Below are positions 8,914 through 16,881 of a stretch of 47,745 nt of DNA, piece after piece. Made by a program: the position numbers and the translations under genes. The stretch's first letter is position 1. Each line of letters opens with the position of its first letter. The notes beneath the pieces were generated by a model. That model was not told the DNA's origin. It saw nothing but the letters and a program-made list of their open reading frames with translations, and searched no databases. Where the stretch lies: assembly GCF_003574095.1 (NCBI RefSeq), contig NZ_QWLA01000020.1, positions 1 to 47,745 of the forward strand. The letters are read 5' to 3'. Source of the DNA: Calidithermus roseus (lineage in GTDB: Bacteria; Deinococcota; Deinococci; Deinococcales; Thermaceae).

Positions 8914-11331
8914 ATGACCGATACAATCCTCGAATTTCTGCGTAAGCAGCCGGATAAACAGTATGGGCTGCGGGAGATTATCCGTAGCCTGCGCCTCGAG
9001 CGGGCCGAAGCCAAAGAGCGCCTCGATCGGCTGGTGAGCGCTGGGAAAGTGCTCGAGCCGCGCCGCAACACCTACGCCCTGCCTGGCAGCCCTGCCGCCA
9101 GGCCCTCGAGCGGGCGGGGCTTTGCCGCCAGGCTTCAGGTGCACCCGCTGGGGTTTGGCTTTGCCGTGCCCGAGGAGCCGGGTCGCGAAGACCTCTACAT
9201 CCCCAAAGGCTCACTGGGCGGGGCCTGGCACGGCGACCGGGTGATGGTGGTGCCGCAGCCGCCGGGGCGCGACCGTAAGCCCTGGGGGGTGGTGAGCGAG
9301 GTGCTCGAGCGCGCCCGCGACCGCATGACCGGGCGGCTCGACTTCAAGCGCGGCTTCGCCTGGCTGATCTCCGACGACCCCAGGCTGCCTCGCATGATCA
9401 AGCTGATGCCCCTGGGTCTGGGCGGGCTCGAGGCCGGAGCCCGCATCGCCATCAAAATCAACTACCCCGACCGGTCGGGTCACGAGCCCTACGGCGAGTT
9501 CCTGGAGTACTTGGGTCGGGCCGACGACCCCCAGAGCGAGACCGAGGCGGTCATCGTCAAGTACGACCTGATCAAGGAGTTCAGCCCCGAGGCCCTGGCC
9601 GAGGCCCAGAGCATAGGCCTCGAGATCCCTCCCTCCGAGCTCGAGCGCCGCGCGGACTTCCGTGGTCTCAACGTCTTCACCATCGACGGGGCCGACGCCA
9701 AGGACTTCGACGACGCCATCCACGTCGAGCGGCTACCCAAGGGCATTTTCCGCGTCGGGGTCCACATTGCCGACGTGTCCTACTACGTCAAGGAGCACAG
9801 CGCCCTCGACAAGGACGCCTACACTCGCGCCACCAGCGTCTACCTGCCGGGTCGGGTGCTGCCCATGCTCCCCGAGCGCTTGTCCAACGGGGTCTGCTCG
9901 CTGGTGCCCGGCGAGGACCGCCTGGTGCTGTCGGTGTTGATCGACATCGACAAGAACGGCCAGATCCGCGACTACCGGTTCAGGGAAGGCGTCATCCGTA
10001 GCGTGGCCCGCCTGACCTACAACCAGGTGCAGGACTACGCCGAGGGCAAGTCCCTGCCCGAGGAATACGCCTTCCTGGCCGCCGACCTGACCCTGCTGCT
10101 GGCCCTGACCAAAGCCCTGAAGGAGGAGCGGCTCGAGCGCGGTGCCCTGGACTTCCACTTCAGCGAGGTCAAAGTTGAGGTAGGGGAGGCGGGTAGCCTG
10201 CACCTGATCCCCATCCGCGAGCCCGACGCCCGTAGCCTCATCGAGGAGCTGATGCTGCTGGCCAACCGCACCGTGGCCCGCCACCTCTTCGAGCGGGACA
10301 TCCCCGCGCTGTTCCGCGTGCACGAGGATCCTACGGAAAAGGCCTACAACGAGCTGGTGCAGAACCTGGCCCGACTGGGCTACAAGCTCCCCCACGGCGA
10401 GCCCAGCCCCAAGGCCCTGCAGGAAATCCTCAAGCAGGCCGAGGGAAAACCCGAGGAGAAGGTAGTCTCGAGCCTGCTGCTGCGCTCGCTGCGTCTGGCT
10501 CGCTACGCCGCCGAGAACCTGGGCCACTTCGGCTTGGCTACCGAGCACTACCTGCACTTCACCAGCCCCATCCGCCGCTATCCCGACCTGGTAGTGCACC
10601 GCGTGCTGAAGGCGCTGCTCAAGAAGCGCATCACCGAGAAAAAACGCGCCGAGTGGGCCGATCGCTTCCCGGCCATGGCCCTCCACACCTCCGAGCGCGA
10701 GCGGGCCGCGGAAAGCGCCGAGCGCGACCTGACCAAGTTCTATCAGTGCCTGTGGGCGCAGGGCCAAGTCGGGCGCTCCTTCGCGGGCGTGGTGTCCGGA
10801 GTGACCGATTTCGGGGTCTTCGTGGCCCTGGACAACGGCGTGGAGGGCATGATCCGCCTCGAGGCCCTGCGCGACGACCACTACCGCTACGACCCGGATC
10901 TGCTGGCCCTGGTCGGCCAGCGCAGCAAGCGCCGCATCCGCATCGGCGACGAGATGCAAGTCACCATCCTCGGGGCCAGCCCCCCGGCCCGCCAGATCGA
11001 CCTGGCGCCCACTCAGGCCAGCGCGGGCCAGAAAACCGAGCCTTCTGCCCGACCCAAGCGGCTCGAGCGCACGGGCGGCAAGGGGGGGAGAGCCAGCAGC
11101 CCCGAACACACCACCCAGAAGCAGACTTCGGGTACCAAAGGCAAGAAAGCGACCCGCAGCGCGGTAGGCCCCCCTGCCAAGCGCGAACGGCCCGATCGGG
11201 GAGCCAGGGTCACGCTCAGCAAGATCTACTTTGGCGAGTGGAGCGGCAGCACGCAGGCAGAGAGCCAGGCTCCCGAGCGCCGCTCGGAAAGTCAGTCCAG
11301 GTTTCGCCGCCGCAGGCGTCGTCGCTCCTAA
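8914..11331 (+). CDS. rnr: Ribonuclease R
   Basis: Processive 3'-to-5' exoribonuclease that degrades structured RNA. In order over 805 residues: an N-terminal winged-helix region (residues 1-55), cold-shock OB folds (about 70-200), the RNB catalytic domain with the metal-binding aspartates in DGADAKDFDDAIHVE starting at Asp258, an S1 RNA-binding domain at about 620-690 (GVVSGVTDFGVFVALDNGVEG), and a basic, low-complexity tail of about 100 residues ending in an arginine-rich cluster. The tail is typical of RNase R rather than RNase II and probably binds RNA. The ATG lacks a strong Shine-Dalgarno. coaE follows 22 nt later. Confidence 0.95.
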   Translation: MTDTILEFLRKQPDKQYGLREIIRSLRLERAEAKERLDRLVSAGKVLEPRRNTYALPGSPAARPSSGRGFAARLQVHPLGFGFAVPEEPGREDLYIPKGSLGGAWHGDRVMVVPQPPGRDRKPWGVVSEVLERARDRMTGRLDFKRGFAWLISDDPRLPRMIKLMPLGLGGLEAGARIAIKINYPDRSGHEPYGEFLEYLGRADDPQSETEAVIVKYDLIKEFSPEALAEAQSIGLEIPPSELERRADFRGLNVFTIDGADAKDFDDAIHVERLPKGIFRVGVHIADVSYYVKEHSALDKDAYTRATSVYLPGRVLPMLPERLSNGVCSLVPGEDRLVLSVLIDIDKNGQIRDYRFREGVIRSVARLTYNQVQDYAEGKSLPEEYAFLAADLTLLLALTKALKEERLERGALDFHFSEVKVEVGEAGSLHLIPIREPDARSLIEELMLLANRTVARHLFERDIPALFRVHEDPTEKAYNELVQNLARLGYKLPHGEPSPKALQEILKQAEGKPEEKVVSSLLLRSLRLARYAAENLGHFGLATEHYLHFTSPIRRYPDLVVHRVLKALLKKRITEKKRAEWADRFPAMALHTSERERAAESAERDLTKFYQCLWAQGQVGRSFAGVVSGVTDFGVFVALDNGVEGMIRLEALRDDHYRYDPDLLALVGQRSKRRIRIGDEMQVTILGASPPARQIDLAPTQASAGQKTEPSARPKRLERTGGKGGRASSPEHTTQKQTSGTKGKKATRSAVGPPAKRERPDRGARVTLSKIYFGEWSGSTQAESQAPERRSESQSRFRRRRRRRS

Positions 11332-11353
11332 CCCCACGGGAAGCTTTCTATCG

Positions 11354-11944
11354 ATGCGCGTTATCGGCCTCACGGGCAGTATCGGCAGCGGTAAGAGCAC
11401 GGTCGCGCAAATTTTGCGCGAGATGGGAGTGACGGTGCTCGATGCCGATGCCCTGGCCCGCGAGGGGTCGGAGGTGTTGCGCGAGGCCATTTGCCGGCGC
11501 TTCCCCGAGGTCTGCGAGACAGGCGAACTTGACCGGCGCAGACTGGGACAGCTGGTGTTCGCCGATCCCCAGGCCCGGCGCGACCTCGAGGCCATCCTGC
11601 ACCCCTACGTACGCCAGCGCATGGCCGAGGCCACGCGGCAGGCCCAGCAAAGGGGAGAGCCCCTGATCGTGCAGGACATACCGTTGCTGTTTGAGACCGG
11701 CAGGGAGCGCGACTTTGACGGGGTGCTGGCGGTGGTCGCCCCTACCGAACTGCGCCTGAGACGGGTGCAGGCCCGCAGCGGGCTCAGCGCCGAGGAATTC
11801 GCCGCCAGGGACTCCAGCCAGGTGCCCCAGGAGGAAAAGGTCCGGCGGGCGACGTGGGTCATCTGGAATGACTCCGATCTGGAAAGCTTGCGAGCACGGG
11901 TGCGGGGCTGGCTCGAGGGGGTGAGGGATGAAGCTCGTGCATGA
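11354..11944 (+). CDS. coaE: Dephospho-CoA kinase
   Basis: Final step of coenzyme A synthesis, phosphorylating the ribose 3'-OH of dephospho-CoA. The 196 residues carry the P-loop GSIGSGKST (residues 8-16), DADALAREG after strand 2, and QDIPLLFETG in the lid/substrate region. ATG 11354 fits the start of the family (MRVIGLTGSIGSGKS); earlier in-frame codons lie inside the RNase R gene. It overlaps the next gene by 17 nt, so translation is probably coupled. Confidence 0.93.
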   Translation: MRVIGLTGSIGSGKSTVAQILREMGVTVLDADALAREGSEVLREAICRRFPEVCETGELDRRRLGQLVFADPQARRDLEAILHPYVRQRMAEATRQAQQRGEPLIVQDIPLLFETGRERDFDGVLAVVAPTELRLRRVQARSGLSAEEFAARDSSQVPQEEKVRRATWVIWNDSDLESLRARVRGWLEGVRDEARA

Positions 11945-12722
11945 CTGGCTGGGCCCCATCGAACTGCCCGACTCGGCCCGCCGCATCGTCTCGCTAGCCC
12001 CTAACGCCACTGAGACTCTGTTCGCCCTGGGGCTGGGGGAGAGGGTGGTGGGGCGCAGCGCCTTCTGTTACCGCCCGGCGGCCACGCTCGGCCTGCCGGT
12101 GCTTTCCAGCTACACCCGCGTGCGCTGGGAGCTGCTGAGAAGCCTCGAGCCCGACCTGGTGCTCGTGAGCACCGGAGTGCAGCGGGGCCTGCTCGAGGAG
12201 TTGCGCCAGGGTGGGGCCCCGGTCTTTCCCGTGCCCCTGCCCCAAAGCCCCTACGGCATCCTCGAGAACATCGTGCTGCTGGGCGAATTGCTGGGAGTGG
12301 GGGAGCGGGCCTCGCGGCTGTGCGCCGAACTAGCCGAGCAATATAGCCGACTGGCCGGAATCCTGCCCCCCTTGCGGGTCTACTTCGAGTTCGACCTGGG
12401 CGGCCCCATCAGCGTGGGACGGGGGAGCTACGTAGGGGAGGCCCTGCGGCACCTGGGCCTGGTCAACGTCTTTGCCGACCATCCCCAGAGCTACTTCCCC
12501 CCCGACCTGGGAGCCGTCCCCTCCCTTCACCCCGACCTGGTGATCTACGAGCCCAAGCCCCACCGCGCCCGCTCCTGGGAGCGGGCGGCAGCCTTGATGG
12601 CTTCGCGGGGCTGGAATTACCCGCTGGTGGTCAACGGCGGGGATGAACTGGCCCACTATGGCCCGCTGTTCTTCAGCTACCTCGAGCAACTCGAGCGGCA
12701 GATCGAGCGGTTGGGGCTTTGA
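11928..12722 (+). CDS. BtuF-like periplasmic-binding-fold protein lacking a signal peptide
   Basis: A 264-residue protein with the two-lobed fold of class III solute-binding proteins that bind vitamin B12 or siderophores: RRIVSLAPNATETLFALGLG (the usual N-lobe opening), a ligand-site segment VLSSYTRVRWELL, LEPDLVLVS, and a C-lobe with LHPDLVIYEP. It has no signal peptide or lipobox; the domain starts within about 20 residues of the ATG, which itself lies inside coaE. It should therefore be cytoplasmic, unlike BtuF. No permease or ATPase is adjacent. It may be an intracellular corrinoid-binding protein; metH and another B12 protein are encoded nearby. Confidence 0.75.
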   Translation: MKLVHDWLGPIELPDSARRIVSLAPNATETLFALGLGERVVGRSAFCYRPAATLGLPVLSSYTRVRWELLRSLEPDLVLVSTGVQRGLLEELRQGGAPVFPVPLPQSPYGILENIVLLGELLGVGERASRLCAELAEQYSRLAGILPPLRVYFEFDLGGPISVGRGSYVGEALRHLGLVNVFADHPQSYFPPDLGAVPSLHPDLVIYEPKPHRARSWERAAALMASRGWNYPLVVNGGDELAHYGPLFFSYLEQLERQIERLGL

Positions 12723-12757
12723 GCGCCCGTCTTGAGGTCAAGACTTCCTCGAGTGCT

Positions 12758-12790
12758 AAAATCCCCCGCCCTTGCGGAGCGGGGGATTTT
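12758..12790. terminator. Bidirectional terminator between the BtuF-like gene and tRNA-Ser
   Basis: AAAATCCCCCGC (12758-12769) pairs perfectly with GCGGGGGATTTT (12779-12790) around a 9-nt loop. It serves the BtuF-like gene from the left and tRNA-Ser from the right, with A/T flanks suited to both directions. Confidence 0.9.
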
Positions 12791-12799
12791 CTCGTCTGC

Positions 12800-12891
<92 letters not shown>

Positions 12892-12908
12892 ACGGCGCAG
12901 CACCCATG

Positions 12909-12937
12909 AATGTAGCACACCCTCCAGGTTGTGTCTA
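12909..12937 (-). promoter_or_regulatory. Promoter of tRNA-Ser
   Basis: On the minus strand TAGACA (12937-12932) is followed by a 17-bp spacer and TACATT (12914-12909), 17 nt before the mature tRNA 5' end. Confidence 0.7.
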
Positions 12938-12971
12938 GCGCATGCTTCTGTCATAAAAGGGCGGTGCGGGG

Positions 12972-12977
12972 TAGACT
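12972..12977 (+). promoter_or_regulatory. -10 box of a probable leaderless promoter (PIG-L deacetylase)
   Basis: TAGACT is followed by 7 nt and the ATG at 12985, with no Shine-Dalgarno. Confidence 0.6.
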
Positions 12978-12984
12978 GCCCCCT

Positions 12985-13653
12985 ATGCGGCTGATGGCAA
13001 TCTTTCCTCATCCCGACGACGAGATTGGCACCGCTGGGACCCTGGCCAAGCACGCCCTGCGCGGCGATGCCGTCAAGCTGGTCTGGCTCACCAGGGGCGA
13101 GCTGGCCAGCCAGTTTGGCGATGCGCCACCTGAAGAGGTGGCCGCCGTGCGCGAGGGTCATGGCCGGGAAGTGGCCCGCATTCTGGGGGCAGAGTACGAA
13201 TTTTTGAGCTATCCCGATACGGGCCTCACTGGTGGGCGGGAAGAGGCGCTGTGCGTTGCCAGGCTGATCGCGGATTGGAAGCCCGACGTGGTGTTTACCT
13301 GGGATCCTTACGACGTTCACCCCGATCACCGCGCGGCCCACACCGCGACGCTTTCGGCGCTCAAGTTCTGCCGCATTCCCAAGCTGGTAGGTGAAGCCTA
13401 TCGCGCTCGAGTCCGGCTGCTGCACTACTACCGCGAGGACATCCAGCGCCCGGCGGTCTACGTGGACATTGGGGAAGAAGGGCAGGCGGTGGCCGAGCAG
13501 GTCTTCAGATTGTACCGTGACTTTTACCAATGGGATTACAGCCTCGAGGCCTTCAGGGCGAACCGGGCGCGGCTTGGGAGTCTGGCTGGGGTTCGCTACG
13601 CTGAGCGCTTTCAGGCGCAGGAACCGCTGCCTCACCCTTATCTTCCAGAATAG
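12985..13653 (+). CDS. PIG-L/LmbE-family zinc deacetylase
   Basis: Hydrolyses an N-acetyl group from a sugar-type substrate; relatives make bacillithiol (BshB), mycothiol or GlcNAc-PI. The 222 residues carry the zinc motif PHPDDE (residues 8-13) and the second metal site HPDH (112-115, in YDVHPDHRAAH). Thermaceae use bacillithiol, but the substrate cannot be fixed from this sequence. ATG 12985 is chosen because the leaderless TAGACT lies 7 nt upstream and the fold starts at once. Its last 101 nt overlap the convergent ClC gene, so the final ~33 codons are antisense to the ClC C-terminus. Confidence 0.88.
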   Translation: MRLMAIFPHPDDEIGTAGTLAKHALRGDAVKLVWLTRGELASQFGDAPPEEVAAVREGHGREVARILGAEYEFLSYPDTGLTGGREEALCVARLIADWKPDVVFTWDPYDVHPDHRAAHTATLSALKFCRIPKLVGEAYRARVRLLHYYREDIQRPAVYVDIGEEGQAVAEQVFRLYRDFYQWDYSLEAFRANRARLGSLAGVRYAERFQAQEPLPHPYLPE

Positions 13654-14872
13654 CCACCTGGTCGGGCATACGTTGGGGATTGGTCAGGGCGTAGGCTGCG
13701 AACGCGGCGGGTAGGGCCACCGGCAAGACGCTGTACCCGCCGACCTCGCAGGCTAAAACCACTGAGGCAAAAGGAGCGCGGGCGATCCCCGCCAGCAAAC
13801 CGGCCATCCCGGCCAGCGCGGCGGCCTCGGCGGGGGGAGCGAATCCCGGCACGACCCTCGAGGCGATGATCCCCACCAGGCCCCCCAGGGCCAGCGCCGG
13901 GCCGAAATAGCCGCCGTATCCGCGCACCCCGCCGGCGGCCACCAGCAGGATGAGTTGGACCAGGAAAAGCAGGGCCAGGAAGCGCAGGTCCAGGATGGGC
14001 GACAGCCCGAGCTGCACCCAGGGCAGGGCATTGCCCAAAGCTGCTGGGAACACCAGCACCACGACCCCAACCAACAGGCCAAGCAGCAGGTGGCGGTACA
14101 GGTAGGGGAGCCTCTTTACCAGGACGCGCAGCCAGTAGCTGCCCTCGAGCCACAAAGCACCAACCCCCGCGCACAACAACCCGACCGCCAGCCCGAAGAC
14201 CAGCGAAGTCAGGGGAACCGCGCCGGCCTTGATGTCGAAGATGGGGCCATAGCCCATGATGGCGCCGTACACCGAGAAGCCGGCCAGCGCCCCGATCAGT
14301 GCCGGAGCCAGCGCGGTGATCTCGAGAGCCAGTCCCCGGAACACGATCTCCGAGGCCAGCAGGGCCGCGGCCAGGGGGGCGTGGAAGGCTGCGGCAAAAC
14401 CGGCGGCCATGCCGGCGAAGGGCAGGTAGCGCCCGGAGCCCCCCATGGGAAAGCGCTGTCCGATGGCGGCTCCAATCCACAGGCCCATCGTGGCCATGGG
14501 TCCTTCCCGGCCCAAGGGCGAGCCCGCGCCCAGTTGCACAATGGCGGCGAGGCTCGAGCGCAGGTGTTCGAGGAAGCGAGCGCGGCGCTCGATGCGGTAC
14601 ATCGAAAGAAACCAGCCCAGTCCATGGCCCGTGCCCACCAGGCTTGCCAGGGTGAAAATCAGGGCCGGCAGCAGGGTCAATACCCACAGGCGCGGCCCGG
14701 TAAAGACCTGGGCCAGCCCACCCTCGCCGGGCAGACCCGGAGGCTGGTAGCCCAGCACCCAGCCCAGCACGAGGTTCTGCATCAGGCCCAGGCCAAGAGC
14801 CAGCAGGGCTGCTACCAGGCCGGTGAGCGCGCCGACGAATCCGCTGTAGAGGATGAGGGGGCCGACCTGCAT
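13553..14872 (-). CDS. ClC-family chloride channel or H+/Cl- antiporter
   Basis: Integral inner-membrane protein of 439 residues with about ten hydrophobic helices. The ClC signature GREGP is at residues 121-125, with Glu123 at the gating position; the first filter loop reads GAGSP in place of GSGIP, and GGYFGPALALGG matches the second filter segment. A glutamate in LLASEIVFR lies near where the internal proton glutamate of antiporters sits, so exchange is possible but not certain. The last ~40 residues are hydrophilic, proline/glutamine-rich and encoded antisense to the deacetylase gene. There are no CBS domains. The ATG lacks a strong Shine-Dalgarno. Confidence 0.9.
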   Translation of the reverse strand: MQVGPLILYSGFVGALTGLVAALLALGLGLMQNLVLGWVLGYQPPGLPGEGGLAQVFTGPRLWVLTLLPALIFTLASLVGTGHGLGWFLSMYRIERRARFLEHLRSSLAAIVQLGAGSPLGREGPMATMGLWIGAAIGQRFPMGGSGRYLPFAGMAAGFAAAFHAPLAAALLASEIVFRGLALEITALAPALIGALAGFSVYGAIMGYGPIFDIKAGAVPLTSLVFGLAVGLLCAGVGALWLEGSYWLRVLVKRLPYLYRHLLLGLLVGVVVLVFPAALGNALPWVQLGLSPILDLRFLALLFLVQLILLVAAGGVRGYGGYFGPALALGGLVGIIASRVVPGFAPPAEAAALAGMAGLLAGIARAPFASVVLACEVGGYSVLPVALPAAFAAYALTNPQRMPDQVAILEDKGEAAVPAPESAQRSEPQPDSQAAPGSP

Positions 14873-14904
14873 GGGAATACCTGTCAGATGTCAAAAACCG
14901 GCTG

Positions 14905-14940
14905 AAGGTCGTACGTCCTGCGTCTTACGCCGGACGCAGG
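14905..14940. repeat. Degenerate intergenic repeat (GTCGTACGTC family)
   Basis: Contains GTCGTACGTCCTGCGTCTTA and ends with CGGACGCAGG. Related strings occur near 26330, 29260, 37160 and 45590. It lies between the amidohydrolase and ClC genes. Confidence 0.5.
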
Positions 14941-14996
14941 GCTCCACTGGGAAGGGACTGTTGAATTCAGCGCTGGAACAGCCGTGAGCATTCGCA

Positions 14997-16103
14997 CTAC
15001 CACGATTGTACCTGGCTCAGGTGGGTTCCACGCGTAATGCGTGGGGTTTCCAGACCCAGCACCCTGTAGCCACTGCGGGTGGCCGCGCGCACCAGCAGGC
15101 GTGGGTCGAGCCTGCCCCACAGGTGCAGAGCCTCGTTTTTTACGTCCAGGTCGGGGCTGCTGCCACGCGAGTCGGTGCCTAGGGCCACCTCCACGCCGTG
15201 CTTGAGGTAAAGCGCCCAGGGTAGCTCGCCGCAGGCCAGGCCCTCGTTGCTACGGGGACAGGAAACCACCCGACACCCGCTCTGGGCCATGATCCGAATG
15301 TCGTTCTCGTCCACCTGAACCCCGTGGACCACGGTGACGCCGGAGCCCAGGACGCCTAGGTCGGCCAGGTACTGAACGGGAGAGACGCCAGGAGGCTTCC
15401 AGACGGGGATCTTCATCTGCTGGTTGAACTCCACGAAGCTGCCTTGGGCTCGCTCGAGATACTCCCTCTCGTCGGGGCTCTCGGCGACGTGGATTTGCAC
15501 GGGAAAGCCCTCGAGGCGGGCGAACTCTGCCACCTTTTGCAACAGGGGGGGGCTGACGGTGTGGGGAGCGTGGGGCGAGATCCCCACCCTGACCCGGCCC
15601 TCGCGCTTCTTCCAGGCCAACAGGCGTGGCTTGAGGCCCTCGAAGATGTCGCCGGCTTTGCTGGGGTCGGGGCCGATCACCTCGCGGTAGGCGATCCCCG
15701 GCAACTCGCAGGCTCCCAGCAGCCAGTCCATCACCTCGTCGCGGGCGACGATGTCGCCGAAAGCGCCCACGCCCAGCCTTTGCAACTCCTCCAGCCCCTG
15801 CCGGGCCGCCTCCACCCCACGCGCCGAGCCATGGGCGATGACGTGACGGATGAAGTCGATGTAGCGCCCTCGGAAGTAGGGGAGCCGCCAGAGGTCAAGG
15901 TGGGTGTGGGCGTTGACCACAGGGGGGGTCAGCGCCTTGCCCTTAGCGCGGATTGGCGCGCTGGGATAGGCGTGGCGCAACTCCTCGAGCCCCCCCGTCA
16001 TGGCGACGTGTTCGCCCACCACCAAGAGCCCGCCCCGCAGCATGGGGGTTCCGAAACCTAGGTACACCACCTCGGCTGTCCAGATTTCGGGCTCGAGCTT
16101 CAC
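14997..16103 (-). CDS. Metal-dependent amidohydrolase (possible aminodeoxyfutalosine deaminase or N-acyl amino acid hydrolase)
   Basis: A 368-residue TIM-barrel amidohydrolase. Metal ligands are in NAHTHLD (His66, His68); ISPHAPH (about 175), QIHVAESPDE (about 205) and GTDSRGSSPDLD (about 305) give the remaining ligands and the catalytic Asp. The pattern is that of the cytosine deaminase/chlorohydrolase branch, which acts on C-N bonds of purines and related rings; aminodeoxyfutalosine deaminase of menaquinone synthesis belongs there. Its start overlaps the stop of the GNAT gene by 4 nt, tying it to the racemase operon, so an N-acyl amino acid hydrolase role is a rival idea. Confidence 0.8.
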   Translation of the reverse strand: MKLEPEIWTAEVVYLGFGTPMLRGGLLVVGEHVAMTGGLEELRHAYPSAPIRAKGKALTPPVVNAHTHLDLWRLPYFRGRYIDFIRHVIAHGSARGVEAARQGLEELQRLGVGAFGDIVARDEVMDWLLGACELPGIAYREVIGPDPSKAGDIFEGLKPRLLAWKKREGRVRVGISPHAPHTVSPPLLQKVAEFARLEGFPVQIHVAESPDEREYLERAQGSFVEFNQQMKIPVWKPPGVSPVQYLADLGVLGSGVTVVHGVQVDENDIRIMAQSGCRVVSCPRSNEGLACGELPWALYLKHGVEVALGTDSRGSSPDLDVKNEALHLWGRLDPRLLVRAATRSGYRVLGLETPRITRGTHLSQVQSW

Positions 16104-16879
16104 ACCGCACGCTCCAGGAGGTAGCGGTTGGGGTAGCGCACGAAGTCCACCGCCCGGTAGCCCAGGGCGAAGTAGTGAGCGAACAACTGCCTCGAGTGCT
16201 CCCGCCAGGTCAGCGCCAGGGTCTTGTCACCCTGCAGAATCCCTCCCCAGTCCTCGGGGATCTGGAGCAGCAGCCGGGGAGCCTCCAGGCCCAGGTTCAG
16301 CGCCACGGGCCGCTCGTCCTGCACGGTGTTGACTTGGGGGAGACCCTCGACTTTGGGCGGGGGCTCGGGGGCGTAGATGCGCCGGAAGACCCACTCGCTG
16401 CGGATTTCCCAGTCGGCCTCGGCCCGGTCGGAAGGGGCCCCGGCGTTGATGCCGCCCATCTCCCCGTAGCAGTTGGGGATGTATTTGCCGAAGGTCGCAC
16501 CCAGCTTGCGCAGGTTGAAGTTGGCGTTGACCCCGCGCAAAGGGTCGAAGGTCCAGACCACCCGTTCGTAGCCCCGGCTCAGACACCAGTCGCGCTGGAA
16601 GCGCTTGAGCAGCAGGGCCGCCGGGCTGCCGCGGTGGGCCTCGAGCACCCCCATCATGTGCGAGTGGTGGCGCTTGGGGTCGGCGGTGGGGAAGCCGAAG
16701 ACGAAGCCCACGAGTTGGGTACCGAAAAAGGCTCCGGCAATCAGGGCGCCCTCGTGGCCCATGGCCATCATCGAGCGCGCAGGCATCACGTCCTCGGGGT
16801 CGCCCCAGATCGCCGCTTGGAGTTCCTCCAGTGGGAGAATCTCCTCCGGCTCGTGCAATTCGCGTATGGTGATTTCCAT
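16100..16879 (-). CDS. GNAT-superfamily N-acyltransferase next to the racemase
   Basis: A 259-residue protein of the predicted GNAT group often found beside N-acylamino-acid racemases. The acyl-CoA-binding region runs through GALIAGAFFGTQLVGFVFGF and SHMMGVLEAHRG, followed by RVVWTFDPLRGVNANFNLRK, a conserved segment of that group. In Geobacillus a GNAT protein of this context succinylates D-amino acids before NSAR acts. ATG 16879 lies 2 nt after the racemase stop; the longer open frame upstream is antisense-type read-through of the racemase gene. The role as D-amino acid N-succinyltransferase is inference from context. Confidence 0.82.
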   Translation of the reverse strand: MEITIRELHEPEEILPLEELQAAIWGDPEDVMPARSMMAMGHEGALIAGAFFGTQLVGFVFGFPTADPKRHHSHMMGVLEAHRGSPAALLLKRFQRDWCLSRGYERVVWTFDPLRGVNANFNLRKLGATFGKYIPNCYGEMGGINAGAPSDRAEADWEIRSEWVFRRIYAPEPPPKVEGLPQVNTVQDERPVALNLGLEAPRLLLQIPEDWGGILQGDKTLALTWREHSRQLFAHYFALGYRAVDFVRYPNRYLLERAV

Positions 16880-16881
16880 TC

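Noticed and set aside
9733-11595. 620-codon open frame on the minus strand opposite RNase R and coaE
   Set aside because: Same artefact: no motif, no ribosome-binding site, and the plus strand encodes complete, conserved enzymes.
12729-12744. Small palindrome GTCTTGA-GG-TCAAGAC after the BtuF-like gene
   Set aside because: No T tract, and it is overshadowed by the strong bidirectional terminator 14 bp downstream; no function can be supported.
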